A stretch of DNA of 64,000 nucleotides from Alphaproteobacteria bacterium (GTDB lineage Bacteria; Pseudomonadota; Alphaproteobacteria; CAAGCB01; CAG-977), in the NCBI GenBank assembly GCA_017616015.1, contig JAFZYY010000015.1, positions 62,001-126,000 of the forward strand, in the 5' to 3' direction. A model generated the notes under the pieces. That model was given only the letters and a program-made list of their open reading frames with translations. It had not been told where the DNA came from and ran no database searches. Shown here piece after piece: positions 1-10,310 of the stretch. Every line of letters begins with the position of its first letter. Positions within the stretch are counted from its first letter, which is position 1. A program made the position numbers and the translations under genes.

Positions 1-48
1 TGTTTCCCGCCGGAAATGAAAGAAAAAATCGTCATCGAAAGAAAATAG
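1..48 (+). CDS. 3' end of an upstream gene (partial)
   Basis: The first frame is open from base 1 to a TAG at 46-48 and encodes 15 residues ending in KEKIVIERK. It is probably the tail of a gene that begins before the window, because it ends about 70 bp before the well-placed start of the next gene. The fragment is too short to assign a family, and chance read-through is possible. Confidence 0.4.
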   Translation, partial: CFPPEMKEKIVIERK

Positions 49-72
49 CTCTTTACGGAAAACCGCGACTAA

Positions 73-1320
<1,248 letters not shown>

Positions 1321-1328
1321 AGTTTTGT

Positions 1329-3401
1329 TTGACTTCGCCTTTCATTCTGATTCGGGAAAAAGTTCTTTCCTTTCTAAACGCCGAACTTGACCGGCTGACT
1401 TTATGGTTGCCGGTCGCGTTCGGAGCAGGGATCGGTTTTTATTTCTCGCTGTCCGCCGAACCGCTGTTATCAACGGGACTGGCGGCTTTTTTATGCGGCG
1501 GATTTTTATTGCGGGACACAAGAAAGAATCAAGCGCTCCGCCTGTTTGCCCTGTTTGTTTTCCTGTTCGTTTCGGGATTCTTTTTAACGCAGGTTCGCAC
1601 CAGAGCTTTAAGCGCGCCGCGCATCAAATATCCTTTGTCCGCCGTTCAAATCGCCGGAACGGTTGAAGATGTTTCCGATTTTTCCGAAGGCGCTCAGGTT
1701 ACTGTCGGCAACGTCAAAATAAAATCCCTGGCCGGCTGGAAAACGCCGCGGAAAATCCGACTGACTTTGCCCGAAAACGTCCCTGTGCCGCAAACCGGCG
1801 ATGAAATCGAAGCGGTTGCTTATCTGTCCGCCCCGAAAAATCCCGTCACGCCGACCGGATTTGACGCCGCCCGTCAGCTTTATTTTAAAAAAATCGGCGC
1901 AGTCGGAAGCCTTGAGGGAAATATTCAAATCGTCAAACCGGCAAAGACCTCCCCTCTTCGGGATAAAATCAACAAAAGAATTGATACTGTTCTGCCCGAC
2001 GACACACAGGGAATCGCGAAAGCTCTCGTCACCGGCGGATCAAAAAGCGTTCCGTCCGACATTGTTCAAACCTATAGAAACGCCGGCATCGCGCATATTC
2101 TGGCCGTATCCGGATTGCATATGTCTTTGCTGGCCGGTCTGATTTTCTTTGTAATCCGTTCCGTCCTGGCGTTAATCCCGAAAATCGCTCTGTACTACAA
2201 TACGAAAAAAATCGCCGCCGGCATCGCTTTAATCGCCTGCGCCGCTTACCTGCATATTTCCGGAGCATCGTTTGCCGCGCAGAGAGCGTTTATCATGGTC
2301 GCGTTTGTTCTGATTGCCGCTTTGCTGAACAGACGGGCTTTATCCGTCGTTTCGGTTGCGTGGGCGGCTTTTTTCATTTTACTGTTCAAACCGGAAGCGA
2401 TCCTGTCCGCCGGATTTCAGTTATCTTTTGCGGCCGTAACAACGCTGATTTGCGCTTATGAAAAAGGAAATAAAGAATACACGCGTTTCCTGGAAAAGCG
2501 CGAAGGCTTTTTGTTTTCTTTGCTTTCTGGCATTGTCGGCGTATTAATGGCCTCCGTCATCGCTTCCGCGGCCACGGCGCCTTTCGCTCTGTTCCATTTC
2601 AGACAACTTCCCCTCTATGCTGTTTTTATAAGCGCAATCGCAACAACGCTTACCGGTTTTTGGGTTATGCCCGCACTGACAATCGGTACGATACTGATGC
2701 CTTTCGACGCAGATAAACCGTTTTTGATTTCCGCTTCATACGGCATCAAAATCATCAATCGCATCGCCGAAACGGCCGCCGGCCTGCCGCACGCCGTTCT
2801 GTCCTGCCCGCCGATGCCCGTATGGGGATTAGCGTTCGCGGCTTTCGGCGGTTTGTGGTTTTGTTTATGGAAAGGGCGCGTCCGACTGTTCGGACTGATG
2901 GCTTTCGCACTTAGTCTTGTTTCTCCTTTTCTTACAACCGTGCCGGACGTTTATGTCGGTTTAAGAACCGCCGCGTTCAGAAATAATGACGGGCTTCTGG
3001 TTTTCAGAGAAAAACCATTGGATCGCCGCACCCGCCAAATCTGGTTAAACGAAAATCATCAGACGCGGCTTTTAACGACCGAATGCGCCTACGGGCTTTG
3101 CCTGTATGAAAAGAACGGTTATAAAATCGGCGTCGCAAATACCAAAATCGGCGCGTACGACGCCTGCGAAATGAAAGATCTGGATATTCTGTTTATTACG
3201 GTGAACTTTGACGGACAATGCGCGGCGAAACGAAAAGTCACCCGTTCGGAACTGTCCGAAGCCGGCGTTTACATGCTGACGCTCGCGCCGGAAAAAATCA
3301 TTGTCAAAACAGTTTCGGAAAACAAAGGCTTCCGCCCGTGGTCGACGTCTTACCCGTTCGTTTCGCTCATCGACGAATGGAAAGGCCTCAAGCCGCTTTA
3401 G
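1329..3401 (+). CDS. comEC: ComEC/Rec2-family DNA uptake channel
   Basis: Inner-membrane channel family that carries single-stranded DNA into the cytoplasm during natural transformation. The 690-residue protein has hydrophobic helices near 25-85, a soluble OB-fold-like DUF4131 segment to about 190, and the polytopic Competence domain at about 215-500 with the signature AGIAHILAVSGLHMSLLAGL. The C-terminal 150 residues sit where other ComEC proteins have a metallo-beta-lactamase-like domain, but no HxHxDH zinc motif is present. The start is a TTG 8 bp after aspC. No other competence gene lies nearby apart from pilin-like genes about 11 kb away. The 3' end overlaps the convergent phosphatase gene by 14 bp. 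Confidence 0.85.
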   Translation: MTSPFILIREKVLSFLNAELDRLTLWLPVAFGAGIGFYFSLSAEPLLSTGLAAFLCGGFLLRDTRKNQALRLFALFVFLFVSGFFLTQVRTRALSAPRIKYPLSAVQIAGTVEDVSDFSEGAQVTVGNVKIKSLAGWKTPRKIRLTLPENVPVPQTGDEIEAVAYLSAPKNPVTPTGFDAARQLYFKKIGAVGSLEGNIQIVKPAKTSPLRDKINKRIDTVLPDDTQGIAKALVTGGSKSVPSDIVQTYRNAGIAHILAVSGLHMSLLAGLIFFVIRSVLALIPKIALYYNTKKIAAGIALIACAAYLHISGASFAAQRAFIMVAFVLIAALLNRRALSVVSVAWAAFFILLFKPEAILSAGFQLSFAAVTTLICAYEKGNKEYTRFLEKREGFLFSLLSGIVGVLMASVIASAATAPFALFHFRQLPLYAVFISAIATTLTGFWVMPALTIGTILMPFDADKPFLISASYGIKIINRIAETAAGLPHAVLSCPPMPVWGLAFAAFGGLWFCLWKGRVRLFGLMAFALSLVSPFLTTVPDVYVGLRTAAFRNNDGLLVFREKPLDRRTRQIWLNENHQTRLLTTECAYGLCLYEKNGYKIGVANTKIGAYDACEMKDLDILFITVNFDGQCAAKRKVTRSELSEAGVYMLTLAPEKIIVKTVSENKGFRPWSTSYPFVSLIDEWKGLKPL

Positions 3402-4179
3402 CACACATATTGTCGCGCAGATACGCCCAAGCGTCTTTGTTCGGCGCGGAGATCAAATGATTAGCTCCGACAAACGGCGTATAGTCGGTTCCGTCAACGT
3501 AAGCGGTATAACCGCCGGCCTCGGCATGAAGCATTATGCCCGCCGCGTGATCCCACGGTTTAATAATCTTGGAACGGTAAGCGGAATAATGCGCCCCGCC
3601 GGAAATAATCATCATATAACCGAACGATGCGCTACCCCACCAAGCGGGTTGCGGCAAGCGGGAATCTTTAAAAGCGACGCGACGCCCGACCGAACCGGTC
3701 ATCTGATAAAATTCCTTAACCTCGGCAACTTTCAGGCGCTTGCCTTCATACCACGCGCCGCTGCCTTTTTCGCCCATAATCATTCGTTTAAAGACGGGAT
3801 TATACAGCCAGCCTGCCACCGTTTCGCCTTTATAGACCAAAGCGACAACCACGCCGATTTCAGAGCGTCCGTAAGCGAAATTCATTGTGCCGTCGATCGG
3901 ATCAATCACCCAAACGGGCTGTTCCGCTTTCAGACAATTCAAAACAGTGGGATCCCGAAAAGCGGCTTCCTCGCCGACGACAAGAGCTTCCGGCAAAAGA
4001 GCTGTCAGTTCCGCCGTTAATCTTTTTTCGGTCTGTGTATCCGCCGTTGTCACGTAATCTTCCGAAGAATTTTTCGTATCGACATCGGATACAGACAAAT
4101 GATTGAAACGGGGCAGGACTTCCTGTTCGGAAATCGTTTTAATAATTTCGGCCACCTGATGAAGATCGGGACTATGCAT
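3388..4179 (-). CDS. Inositol monophosphatase family protein
   Basis: Magnesium-dependent, lithium-sensitive-type sugar phosphatase fold, 263 residues. The metal-binding motifs are intact: GEE at 69-71, VWVIDPIDGTMNF around 89-101 and KPWDHAAG near 210. Members dephosphorylate inositol phosphates, histidinol phosphate, fructose-1,6-bisphosphate or PAP; the substrate cannot be told from the motifs. The start codon overlaps the end of hflX by 8 bp, so the two are probably translationally coupled as the last genes of the dusB-to-hflX block. Confidence 0.85.
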   Translation of the reverse strand: MHSPDLHQVAEIIKTISEQEVLPRFNHLSVSDVDTKNSSEDYVTTADTQTEKRLTAELTALLPEALVVGEEAAFRDPTVLNCLKAEQPVWVIDPIDGTMNFAYGRSEIGVVVALVYKGETVAGWLYNPVFKRMIMGEKGSGAWYEGKRLKVAEVKEFYQMTGSVGRRVAFKDSRLPQPAWWGSASFGYMMIISGGAHYSAYRSKIIKPWDHAAGIMLHAEAGGYTAYVDGTDYTPFVGANHLISAPNKDAWAYLRDNMCAKAA

Positions 4180-5455
4180 AAATCACCTGTGGAAAGTTGT
4201 TTTGAAACTTTGCGGCGTCTGCAGGGTCAAGGCGGACACGCACATGGCAAATCTGATCTGCGTCATGACGTTCCAACACCTCGCCGACACGATATAAATA
4301 CGCTAAAGCGGCACCGTCGGCAACAGAAATATTGACATTAATCTCCAGACGTCCCGCCGCCAGAGACTTTTCCAACAATGCCAGCAAATCCGGGATTCCC
4401 TCACCCGTCACGGCGGAAATCAACACTTGCTTTTCCTGACGGGAAACCGCGCTTTGCAGAGCCGAACGTTCCTGTTTGTCCATCAAATCGGATTTGTTCA
4501 AAACTTCGATTAATCCCTGATCAACCTGCTTTGACAAACCCAAAGCTTTCAGCACATTTTCGACATCGGCTTTCTGCGCCGTCGTGTCGGGGTGGGAAAT
4601 ATCCCGGATATGAAGAATCAGAGACGCTTCCAATACTTCTTCCAATGTTGCGCGAAAAGCGGCGACCAGCTCGGTCGGCAAATCTGAAATAAACCCGACC
4701 GTATCGGACAAAATAACCTGCCGCCCCGACGGCAGTTTCAACTGCCGCATCGTCGGATCCAGCGTCGCAAAAAGCATATCTTTGGCAAAGACGTTCGCGT
4801 TCGTCAGGCGGTTGAACAAAGTCGATTTGCCGGCATTCGTATACCCGACCAAAGCGATGACGGGAAACGGCACGCGCTGTCTGGCTTTGCGATGCAAGTG
4901 GCGGGTGCGCTTGACTTCCTCCAATTCTTTTTTCAGCTTGACGATGTTGTCGGTGATCACGCGGCGATCAAGCTCGATCTGCGTTTCGCCCGGACCGCCC
5001 AGAAAACCTTTGCCGCCGCGCTGACGCTCCAGATGCGTCCACCCGCGCACCAATCGCGAGCGCTGATAACTCAGATGCGCCAGCTCGACCTGAAGCACGC
5101 CTTCTTTCGTGCGGGCGCGCTCGCCGAAAATTTCGAGGATCAGAGCGGTGCGGTCGATGACTTTGCATTGCCACAGCTTTTCCAAATTGCGCTGCTGAAT
5201 CGGGGAAAGAGCCGTATTTACCACAGCCAGCGTGATTTCGTTTTCCTTAATGACGTCGCGGATTCGTTCAGCCGCGCCTTTGCCGATATACAGCGCCGCG
5301 TTCAGCCGGCTTAATAAAACGGATTCTGCCGCAACGACGGTCAGGTCTATTGCGGCAGTCAGATTTTTAATTTCTTCCAATCCCGCCCGATCGGAACGTT
5401 CCGTGTCGGTTTTTCCCTTTAAGACGGGATTCAGAACAAAAGTCTTTTCAGACAA
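4172..5455 (-). CDS. hflX: GTPase HflX, ribosome-associated
   Basis: GTPase that binds the 50S subunit and splits or rescues stalled ribosomes. The 427-residue protein has the HflX N-terminal domain with the glycine-rich linker GGKGFLGGPGETQIELDRR, then a G domain: P-loop GYTNAGKST, DTVGFISDLP (G3) and NKSD (G4). A TTG start 11 bp after the hfq stop is used, preceded by GGAAAG. The hfq-hflX pair is conserved across proteobacteria, which supports the call and the operon. Confidence 0.93.
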   Translation of the reverse strand: MSEKTFVLNPVLKGKTDTERSDRAGLEEIKNLTAAIDLTVVAAESVLLSRLNAALYIGKGAAERIRDVIKENEITLAVVNTALSPIQQRNLEKLWQCKVIDRTALILEIFGERARTKEGVLQVELAHLSYQRSRLVRGWTHLERQRGGKGFLGGPGETQIELDRRVITDNIVKLKKELEEVKRTRHLHRKARQRVPFPVIALVGYTNAGKSTLFNRLTNANVFAKDMLFATLDPTMRQLKLPSGRQVILSDTVGFISDLPTELVAAFRATLEEVLEASLILHIRDISHPDTTAQKADVENVLKALGLSKQVDQGLIEVLNKSDLMDKQERSALQSAVSRQEKQVLISAVTGEGIPDLLALLEKSLAAGRLEINVNISVADGAALAYLYRVGEVLERHDADQICHVRVRLDPADAAKFQNNFPQVIYA

Positions 5456-5466
5456 AGACAGCTTTC

Positions 5467-5724
5467 CTATTTTGTTTCGGCTTCGGCTTCCGTTCCCTCT
5501 TCGTCAAACAAAGAAACGGGAACCGACGGCATAATCGTCGACACGGCATGCTTGTAAACCAGCTGCGTATGACCGTCGCGGCGCAAAAGCATCGAAAAAT
5601 TGTCAAACCAGGTAATAATGCCCTGAAGCTTGACGCCGCAGATCAAATAAACGGTTACCGGTGTTTTTGTTTTCCGCAGGTGATTTAAAAACATATCCTG
5701 CACATTTTGATTTTTATCAGCCAT
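5467..5724 (-). CDS. hfq: RNA chaperone Hfq
   Basis: Sm-like hexameric RNA chaperone that pairs small RNAs with mRNAs. The 85-residue protein has the Sm1 stretch ([33 protein letters not shown]) and the Sm2 signature as [10 protein letters not shown]. The usual YKHAIST is conserved with Val for Ile. A short acidic tail ([12 protein letters not shown]) follows the core. It lies directly upstream of hflX, the standard arrangement. Confidence 0.97.
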   Translation of the reverse strand: MADKNQNVQDMFLNHLRKTKTPVTVYLICGVKLQGIITWFDNFSMLLRRDGHTQLVYKHAVSTIMPSVPVSLFDEEGTEAEAETK

Positions 5725-5769
5725 TATCGTTCCCCTTGTTTAAAACCAAGCGCTTTCTTTCTAAATCAT

Positions 5770-6429
5770 TTAATCGCAAGAGTAAAGAACTGACAACAGT
5801 TCTTCGCAATTTTTTATCGTCAGCACATCGGAACCGTCTTTGTTTTCCTTAGCCATTCTGACGCGCAGGCAACCGGAAACGCGCGCGCATTCCATATCGG
5901 CGTCTCCGTCGCCCACAAACCAGACGGGAGCGGATAATTTTCCGTTTTCATACGCGATTCCGGTTCCTTCAAGCGCTTTAAAGACCGGATCGGCGGCCGG
6001 TTTATCACGTTCGGCGTCTCCCGCGCCGACAACGGAATAAAAATAAGACGACCACCCTAAATGATCTATTTCGGCGCGCAGAATCGAACTTGTTTTATTA
6101 CTGACGATTCCGACGCAACCCGTTTTTTGAAAAGCAAGTTCGACGACTTCGCGCGCTTTGTCAAACGGAGTCAGCATCGTCAGGTGATGCTCGCGGTAAG
6201 CGTCCAGATAGACCTGTTTGGCTTCTTCCCACTTATCGCCGAACAGATCGGGAAACGTTTCGCGCAAAGACAATCCCGTCAGTTTCTGATATTCCTCCAT
6301 GGAATATTCGGGCAGACCGTAATGCGCCTGCAAAACGCAATACGCCTTATACAAAATCGGCGTCGTGTCCATCAGCGTGTTGTCCCAATCGAACAGAATC
6401 GCTTTCGGGGAAGGATATGTTACGATCAT
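5770..6429 (-). CDS. HAD-superfamily phosphatase, phosphoglycolate-phosphatase-like
   Basis: A 219-residue HAD hydrolase. Motif I is FDWDNTLMDT with the nucleophile Asp, motif II lies in GIVSNKTS, motif III is the Lys in ERDKPAADP, and motif IV is WFVGDGDADMECAR. A helical cap sits between motifs I and II. Closest in appearance to Gph/YjjG-like phosphatases; the substrate is not determined. Its ATG shares one base with the trkA stop (TAATG), so translation is coupled. Alphaproteobacterial hfq loci usually do not have a HAD gene here, so its presence between trkA and hfq looks lineage-specific. Confidence 0.85.
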   Translation of the reverse strand: MIVTYPSPKAILFDWDNTLMDTTPILYKAYCVLQAHYGLPEYSMEEYQKLTGLSLRETFPDLFGDKWEEAKQVYLDAYREHHLTMLTPFDKAREVVELAFQKTGCVGIVSNKTSSILRAEIDHLGWSSYFYSVVGAGDAERDKPAADPVFKALEGTGIAYENGKLSAPVWFVGDGDADMECARVSGCLRVRMAKENKDGSDVLTIKNCEELLSVLYSCD

Positions 6430-7802
6430 TAGAAAAACTCCAGTCCGACGGAAAACATTTTTTCAACCTGCTTGACTGATTCCGCGTCAGCGAACAAAAC
6501 AAGCCGATCGTCTCTTTCAATCACGGTATCGCCGCGCAACGGCAACGGCGTTCCGTCTCTGACAATCGCGCCGATAATCACGCCGGCAGGCAGACGCACG
6601 TCGCGCAGAGCTTTGCCCGCATATTCGAACGTGTCGAATACGTCGGCTTCCAAAACTTCGCACAACCCCGAACGAATCGAATAGGCCGCGTAAATCTTTC
6701 CGCGGCGGACGTGCTGTAAAATAGAGGACACCATAATGTCTTTCGGATCGATGATCACGTCAATTCCCAGATTGACGACCAACTGCGAATAAAGCGGCTT
6801 TTCAATCACGGAAACGGTTTGTTCCACACCGTACCTTTTGGACATCAGCGATGCCAGAATGTTGTTTTCGTCTTTCGAGCTGACGGCAATGACCGTTTCC
6901 ACGATGTCGATGTCGGCTTCCTCCAATAAAACGGTATTCAGGAAATCTCCGTGAATGACGGTCGTATCGGTCAGCGTTTCGGCCAGAAACTTGGCGCGCT
7001 CCTCGTTCTCCTCAATCAAAGTCACGTGCATGTGAGACGCTTTCTCCAGATAGCTGGCCAGATACAGCCCGACATTATTGCCGCCCAGAATCAAAATGTT
7101 CTGCGCCCTTTCCTGATCGCGGCCGAACAATGTCAGAATACGGTGCACGGATTCGGACGGCACGATCACATACACGTCGTCACCCGCGCAAATGCGCGTG
7201 TTGCTGTCCGCGATGATCAGTTTTGAATCGCGCACCAGAGCCGCCACGACCGCATTCACGTCGGGAAAAAGCTCGGTCAACTGACGCAAAGGCGTATTGA
7301 TCATCGGGCAAACGTCGTCGCAATGAATGCCTAAAAGATACACTTTGTCCATTGCCAGAGGAATGACTTCAAACGCGCCCGGCAAAGAAATGTTGCGCCG
7401 GATCGAACGCGCGATTTCGACTTCCGGCGAGATAACGACGTCAATCGGCAAAGCGTCGTGAGTATAAAATTTGCGCCATTTCGGGTTCGTGTATTCGTTC
7501 GACCGCAGACGCGCGATCTTCATCGGCACTTTAAACAGCGAGTTCGCCGCCTGACACGTCACCATGTTGACTTCGTCGGACTCCGTCACCGCGATCAGCA
7601 TGTCCGCGTCCTGCGCGTTCGCCTGTTCCAGAACGGACGGATAAGATGCAAATCCGACGACCGGCCGCACTTCCATCGTCGAAGTCAGTTCCGTTAAAAG
7701 TTCCCCGTTCGTGTCAATCAAAACGACATCGTTGCCGTCTTCCGCCAAATAGCGCGCGATCGTCGATCCGACTCGTCCCGCGCCGCATACGATTACTCTC
7801 AT
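6429..7802 (-). CDS. trkA: Trk potassium uptake regulatory protein TrkA
   Basis: Peripheral NAD(H)-binding subunit of the Trk potassium importer. The 457 residues hold two RCK_N/RCK_C repeats: the first nucleotide fold starts with VIVCGAGRVGSTIARYLAEDGNDV, read here as GAGRVGS plus an acidic strand end, and the second near 232 has ILILGGNNVGLYLASYL. No trkH/trkG pore gene is in the window. It overlaps the upstream Fis-domain gene by 4 bp (ATGA). In many alphaproteobacteria trkA directly follows ntrX, which fits the context. Confidence 0.93.
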   Translation of the reverse strand: MRVIVCGAGRVGSTIARYLAEDGNDVVLIDTNGELLTELTSTMEVRPVVGFASYPSVLEQANAQDADMLIAVTESDEVNMVTCQAANSLFKVPMKIARLRSNEYTNPKWRKFYTHDALPIDVVISPEVEIARSIRRNISLPGAFEVIPLAMDKVYLLGIHCDDVCPMINTPLRQLTELFPDVNAVVAALVRDSKLIIADSNTRICAGDDVYVIVPSESVHRILTLFGRDQERAQNILILGGNNVGLYLASYLEKASHMHVTLIEENEERAKFLAETLTDTTVIHGDFLNTVLLEEADIDIVETVIAVSSKDENNILASLMSKRYGVEQTVSVIEKPLYSQLVVNLGIDVIIDPKDIMVSSILQHVRRGKIYAAYSIRSGLCEVLEADVFDTFEYAGKALRDVRLPAGVIIGAIVRDGTPLPLRGDTVIERDDRLVLFADAESVKQVEKMFSVGLEFF

Positions 7803-8104
7803 TTTCTTTTCCGTTTCCTGTACAGAGGCACAATCTCCGTTTTTTCTTTTTCAATCAACTTGTCGTCCAGATTCAACCGGCGCATTTTTTTCAGCAAAGT
7901 GTTCCGGTTCAACCCCAAAATTTTTGCCGTTTTCAGACGATTGCCCTGCGCGACTTCCAACGTGACGGAAATCAGGCGGCGTTCGACTTCGTCGATCACA
8001 GCGTCATAGACGTTCGTCAGTTCCACCGCTTCCGCCGTTTTGGCATAAAAGCGACGCAGATACTTTTCCACGACCGCTCCCAATCCCTCATTTTGATTCG
8101 TCAT
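7799..8104 (-). CDS. Stand-alone Fis-type DNA-binding protein, apparent relic of NtrC
   Basis: A 101-residue protein ending in a Fis/HTH_8 helix-turn-helix (VTLEVAQGNRLKTAKILG, then LNRNTLLKKMRRL), as found at the C terminus of NtrC-type activators. No receiver or AAA+ domain precedes it. It occupies the place between dusB and trkA where alphaproteobacteria usually carry ntrB-ntrC-ntrY-ntrX. The first 35 residues have no clear domain; the tail is highly basic (YRKRKRK). It overlaps dusB by 17 bp and trkA by 4 bp, so it is still translated in an operon and not obviously a pseudogene. It could act as a nucleoid-type Fis protein; that is inference. Confidence 0.75.
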   Translation of the reverse strand: MTNQNEGLGAVVEKYLRRFYAKTAEAVELTNVYDAVIDEVERRLISVTLEVAQGNRLKTAKILGLNRNTLLKKMRRLNLDDKLIEKEKTEIVPLYRKRKRK

Positions 8105-9068
8105 GTTTCCCGCCGAAAAAATCCCGTATCAGAGCCCGCATTGCCTCCGGTTCGTCCGTTTCGTTGATTAAACGGCGAAACGCCGCGCTGCCCGTTAAGC
8201 CTAAAGAATACCACGCAATATGCTTTCGCGCGATAAAAACCGCCTTATGTCCGTAATATTTTTCCATTTCATCGAAATGGTCAAGCGCCAAAGCCCCCAA
8301 ATCATCGACAACAGGCGGTTTTCCGCCGTTTAAAAAAGCGGAACACTCTGCCAAAACCCAAGGTTTTCCCAACAGTCCCCGCCCGATCATCACGCCGTCG
8401 GCACCCGTTTCGCTTAAACATTGCTTTGCCTGTTCCGGCGTGCGGACGTCCCCGTTCGCAATCACGGGAATATCAAGCGCCCGTTTCAATTCCGCAACGG
8501 CGCCCCAATCCGCTTTGCCCGAATAGAACTGCGTCCGTGTTCTGGCGTGCAAAGTCACCGCCGTAGCGCCGGCGTCCCGCATTCTTTTGCCGAAATCCGA
8601 GTATGTCAGGGAATCCTCGTCCCAGCCCGAGCGAAACTTCACCGTCACGGGCAAACGGACAGCGGTGACGACGGCTCTGACGATTGATTCCGCCAATTCG
8701 GGCGTATTCATCAGCGCCGCGCCGCCGCCGGCTTTGACAATCTTTGCGACGGGGCAGCCCATGTTGATGTCAATAAGCTGCGCGCGCTTCGTTTTTTCGA
8801 CGATCCGAGCCGCTTCCGCCATAACGTCGGGCTTTGTCCCTTCCAGCTGCACGGCAACAGGCGCGTCCGTTTCTTCGCAAAGCGCCATTTGCCGCGTCTG
8901 TTTGTGCGCATGAACCAAAGACGCCGCCAATACCATTTCCGTATGAAGCAACTCTTTGCCGAAGCGTCGGACTATCCGGCGGAAAGGAGCGTCCGTCACG
9001 CCTGCCATCGGCGCGCCGATAACGGGGGAAACGCTTAAATTTCCTATTTTTAACAAAGCGGACGTCAT
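8088..9068 (-). CDS. dusB: tRNA-dihydrouridine synthase DusB (NifR3 family)
   Basis: FMN-dependent enzyme reducing uridine to dihydrouridine in the tRNA D-loop. From the ATG at 9068 it has 326 residues. Motifs are VIGAPMAGVTDAPFRRI at the N terminus, the catalytic-Cys loop DINMGCPVAKI, TLHARTR, and the FMN phosphate-binding segments NGDV and GADGVMIGRG. An upstream in-frame extension to 9182 would add 38 low-complexity residues and run into the divergent ispDF gene, so it was rejected. It leads the minus-strand block; the 69 bp to ispDF should contain both promoters. Confidence 0.93.
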   Translation of the reverse strand: MTSALLKIGNLSVSPVIGAPMAGVTDAPFRRIVRRFGKELLHTEMVLAASLVHAHKQTRQMALCEETDAPVAVQLEGTKPDVMAEAARIVEKTKRAQLIDINMGCPVAKIVKAGGGAALMNTPELAESIVRAVVTAVRLPVTVKFRSGWDEDSLTYSDFGKRMRDAGATAVTLHARTRTQFYSGKADWGAVAELKRALDIPVIANGDVRTPEQAKQCLSETGADGVMIGRGLLGKPWVLAECSAFLNGGKPPVVDDLGALALDHFDEMEKYYGHKAVFIARKHIAWYSLGLTGSAAFRRLINETDEPEAMRALIRDFFGGKHDESK

Positions 9069-9137
9069 CTTCCTCTTTTCTAAAACGAAAATCTGTTTTA
9101 CTCTTGGTTTGGCAGAATTTAACAGGAGGGACAATCC

Positions 9138-10298
9138 ATGGTCAAGGGGGCTGTTATCATCGTCGCCGCCGGCAGAGGACACCGCTTCGGCGGGGAACTG
9201 CCGAAACAGTACAGAACGATCGGGGGACAGGCTGTTTTAAGGAAATCTCTGGCCGTGTTCTGCGCCCACCCGTCGATCCGGTACGTCCGCGCGGTCATTC
9301 ACCCCGACGACACGGCGCTGTATCAATGCGCGGCGGAAGGTTTGCCCGTCCTGCCGCCCGTATTCGGCGGTCCCACCCGTCAGGATTCCGTCCGTCTGGG
9401 ATTGGAAAGTCTGAAAGAAGAAGCGCCCGACTTTGTGCTGATTCACGACGGGGCGAGACCGTTTGTCGATTTCGGCGTGATCAACCGCGTGATTGCGGAA
9501 ATCAAAGAACATCAGGGGGCTATTCCCGCCCTGCCCGTCACGGACACGATCAAAGCCGGAACGACGGAAAACGGGAAAACGATCATCACACGCACGGTGG
9601 ATCGCGCGGGATTATGGCGCGTGCAGACGCCGCAGGGCTTCCCGTACGGGGAAATTCTCGCCGCGCACGAAGCCGTCAAAGGACAGGAGCTGACCGACGA
9701 CGCCTGCGTCGCCGAAAAAGCCGGTATGACCGTCGTTCTGACAAAAGGCAGTGAGGACAACTTCAAAATCACGACGCAGGAAGATTTAGTTCGCGCCGAA
9801 TTGCTGTTAAAAGGCAAAGGAACGGACATTCGCACGGCAACGGGTTTCGACGTGCACAAATTCTGCGACGGCTCTTTTGTCACGCTTTGCGGTGTTCAGG
9901 TGCCGCATGACAAAGGATTGGAAGGACACTCCGACGCCGACGTCGCTTTGCACGCGTTGACGGACGCTCTGCTGGGCGTTATCGGTTCGGGTGACATCGG
10001 ACTGCATTTTCCGCCGTCCGACATACGCTGGAAAGGCGCTGATTCCGTGATATTCCTGAAACACGCCGTTTCTTTGGTGAACGGTCTGGGCGGCAGGATT
10101 TTGAATGCGGACGTTACAATCATCTGCGAACGCCCGAAAATCGGCGCACACCGTCTGGAAATGAGCGAAAAACTCTCGGAAATTTTAGGTGTTTCCGCCT
10201 CTCGCATCAGCATTAAAGCGACAACGACGGAACAGCTCGGCTTTACGGGACGCAAGGAAGGCATCGCCGCGCAAGCCTGCGTCAGCGTTTCTTTCTAA
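9138..10298 (+). CDS. ispDF: Bifunctional IspD/IspF enzyme of the MEP isoprenoid pathway
   Basis: Fusion of 2-C-methyl-D-erythritol 4-phosphate cytidylyltransferase (IspD, about 1-225) and 2-C-methyl-D-erythritol 2,4-cyclodiphosphate synthase (IspF, about 230-386). IspD shows IIVAAGRGHRFGGELPKQY (CTP loop) and IHDGARPFV. IspF shows GFDVHKF with zinc-binding Asp/His, HSDADVALHALTDALLG and a C-terminal LGFTGRKEGIAAQA. The fusion is common in alphaproteobacteria, often next to dusB as here. An AGGAGGG site at 9122-9129 precedes the ATG. The enzyme catalyses the third and fifth pathway steps; the intervening IspE is not in this window. Confidence 0.96.
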   Translation: MVKGAVIIVAAGRGHRFGGELPKQYRTIGGQAVLRKSLAVFCAHPSIRYVRAVIHPDDTALYQCAAEGLPVLPPVFGGPTRQDSVRLGLESLKEEAPDFVLIHDGARPFVDFGVINRVIAEIKEHQGAIPALPVTDTIKAGTTENGKTIITRTVDRAGLWRVQTPQGFPYGEILAAHEAVKGQELTDDACVAEKAGMTVVLTKGSEDNFKITTQEDLVRAELLLKGKGTDIRTATGFDVHKFCDGSFVTLCGVQVPHDKGLEGHSDADVALHALTDALLGVIGSGDIGLHFPPSDIRWKGADSVIFLKHAVSLVNGLGGRILNADVTIICERPKIGAHRLEMSEKLSEILGVSASRISIKATTTEQLGFTGRKEGIAAQACVSVSF

Positions 10299-10310
10299 AA
10301 GGAAAAATCC

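Noticed and set aside
8088-9182. Longer dusB start at 9182
   Set aside because: The extra 38 residues lack family resemblance and would overlap the divergent ispDF start.
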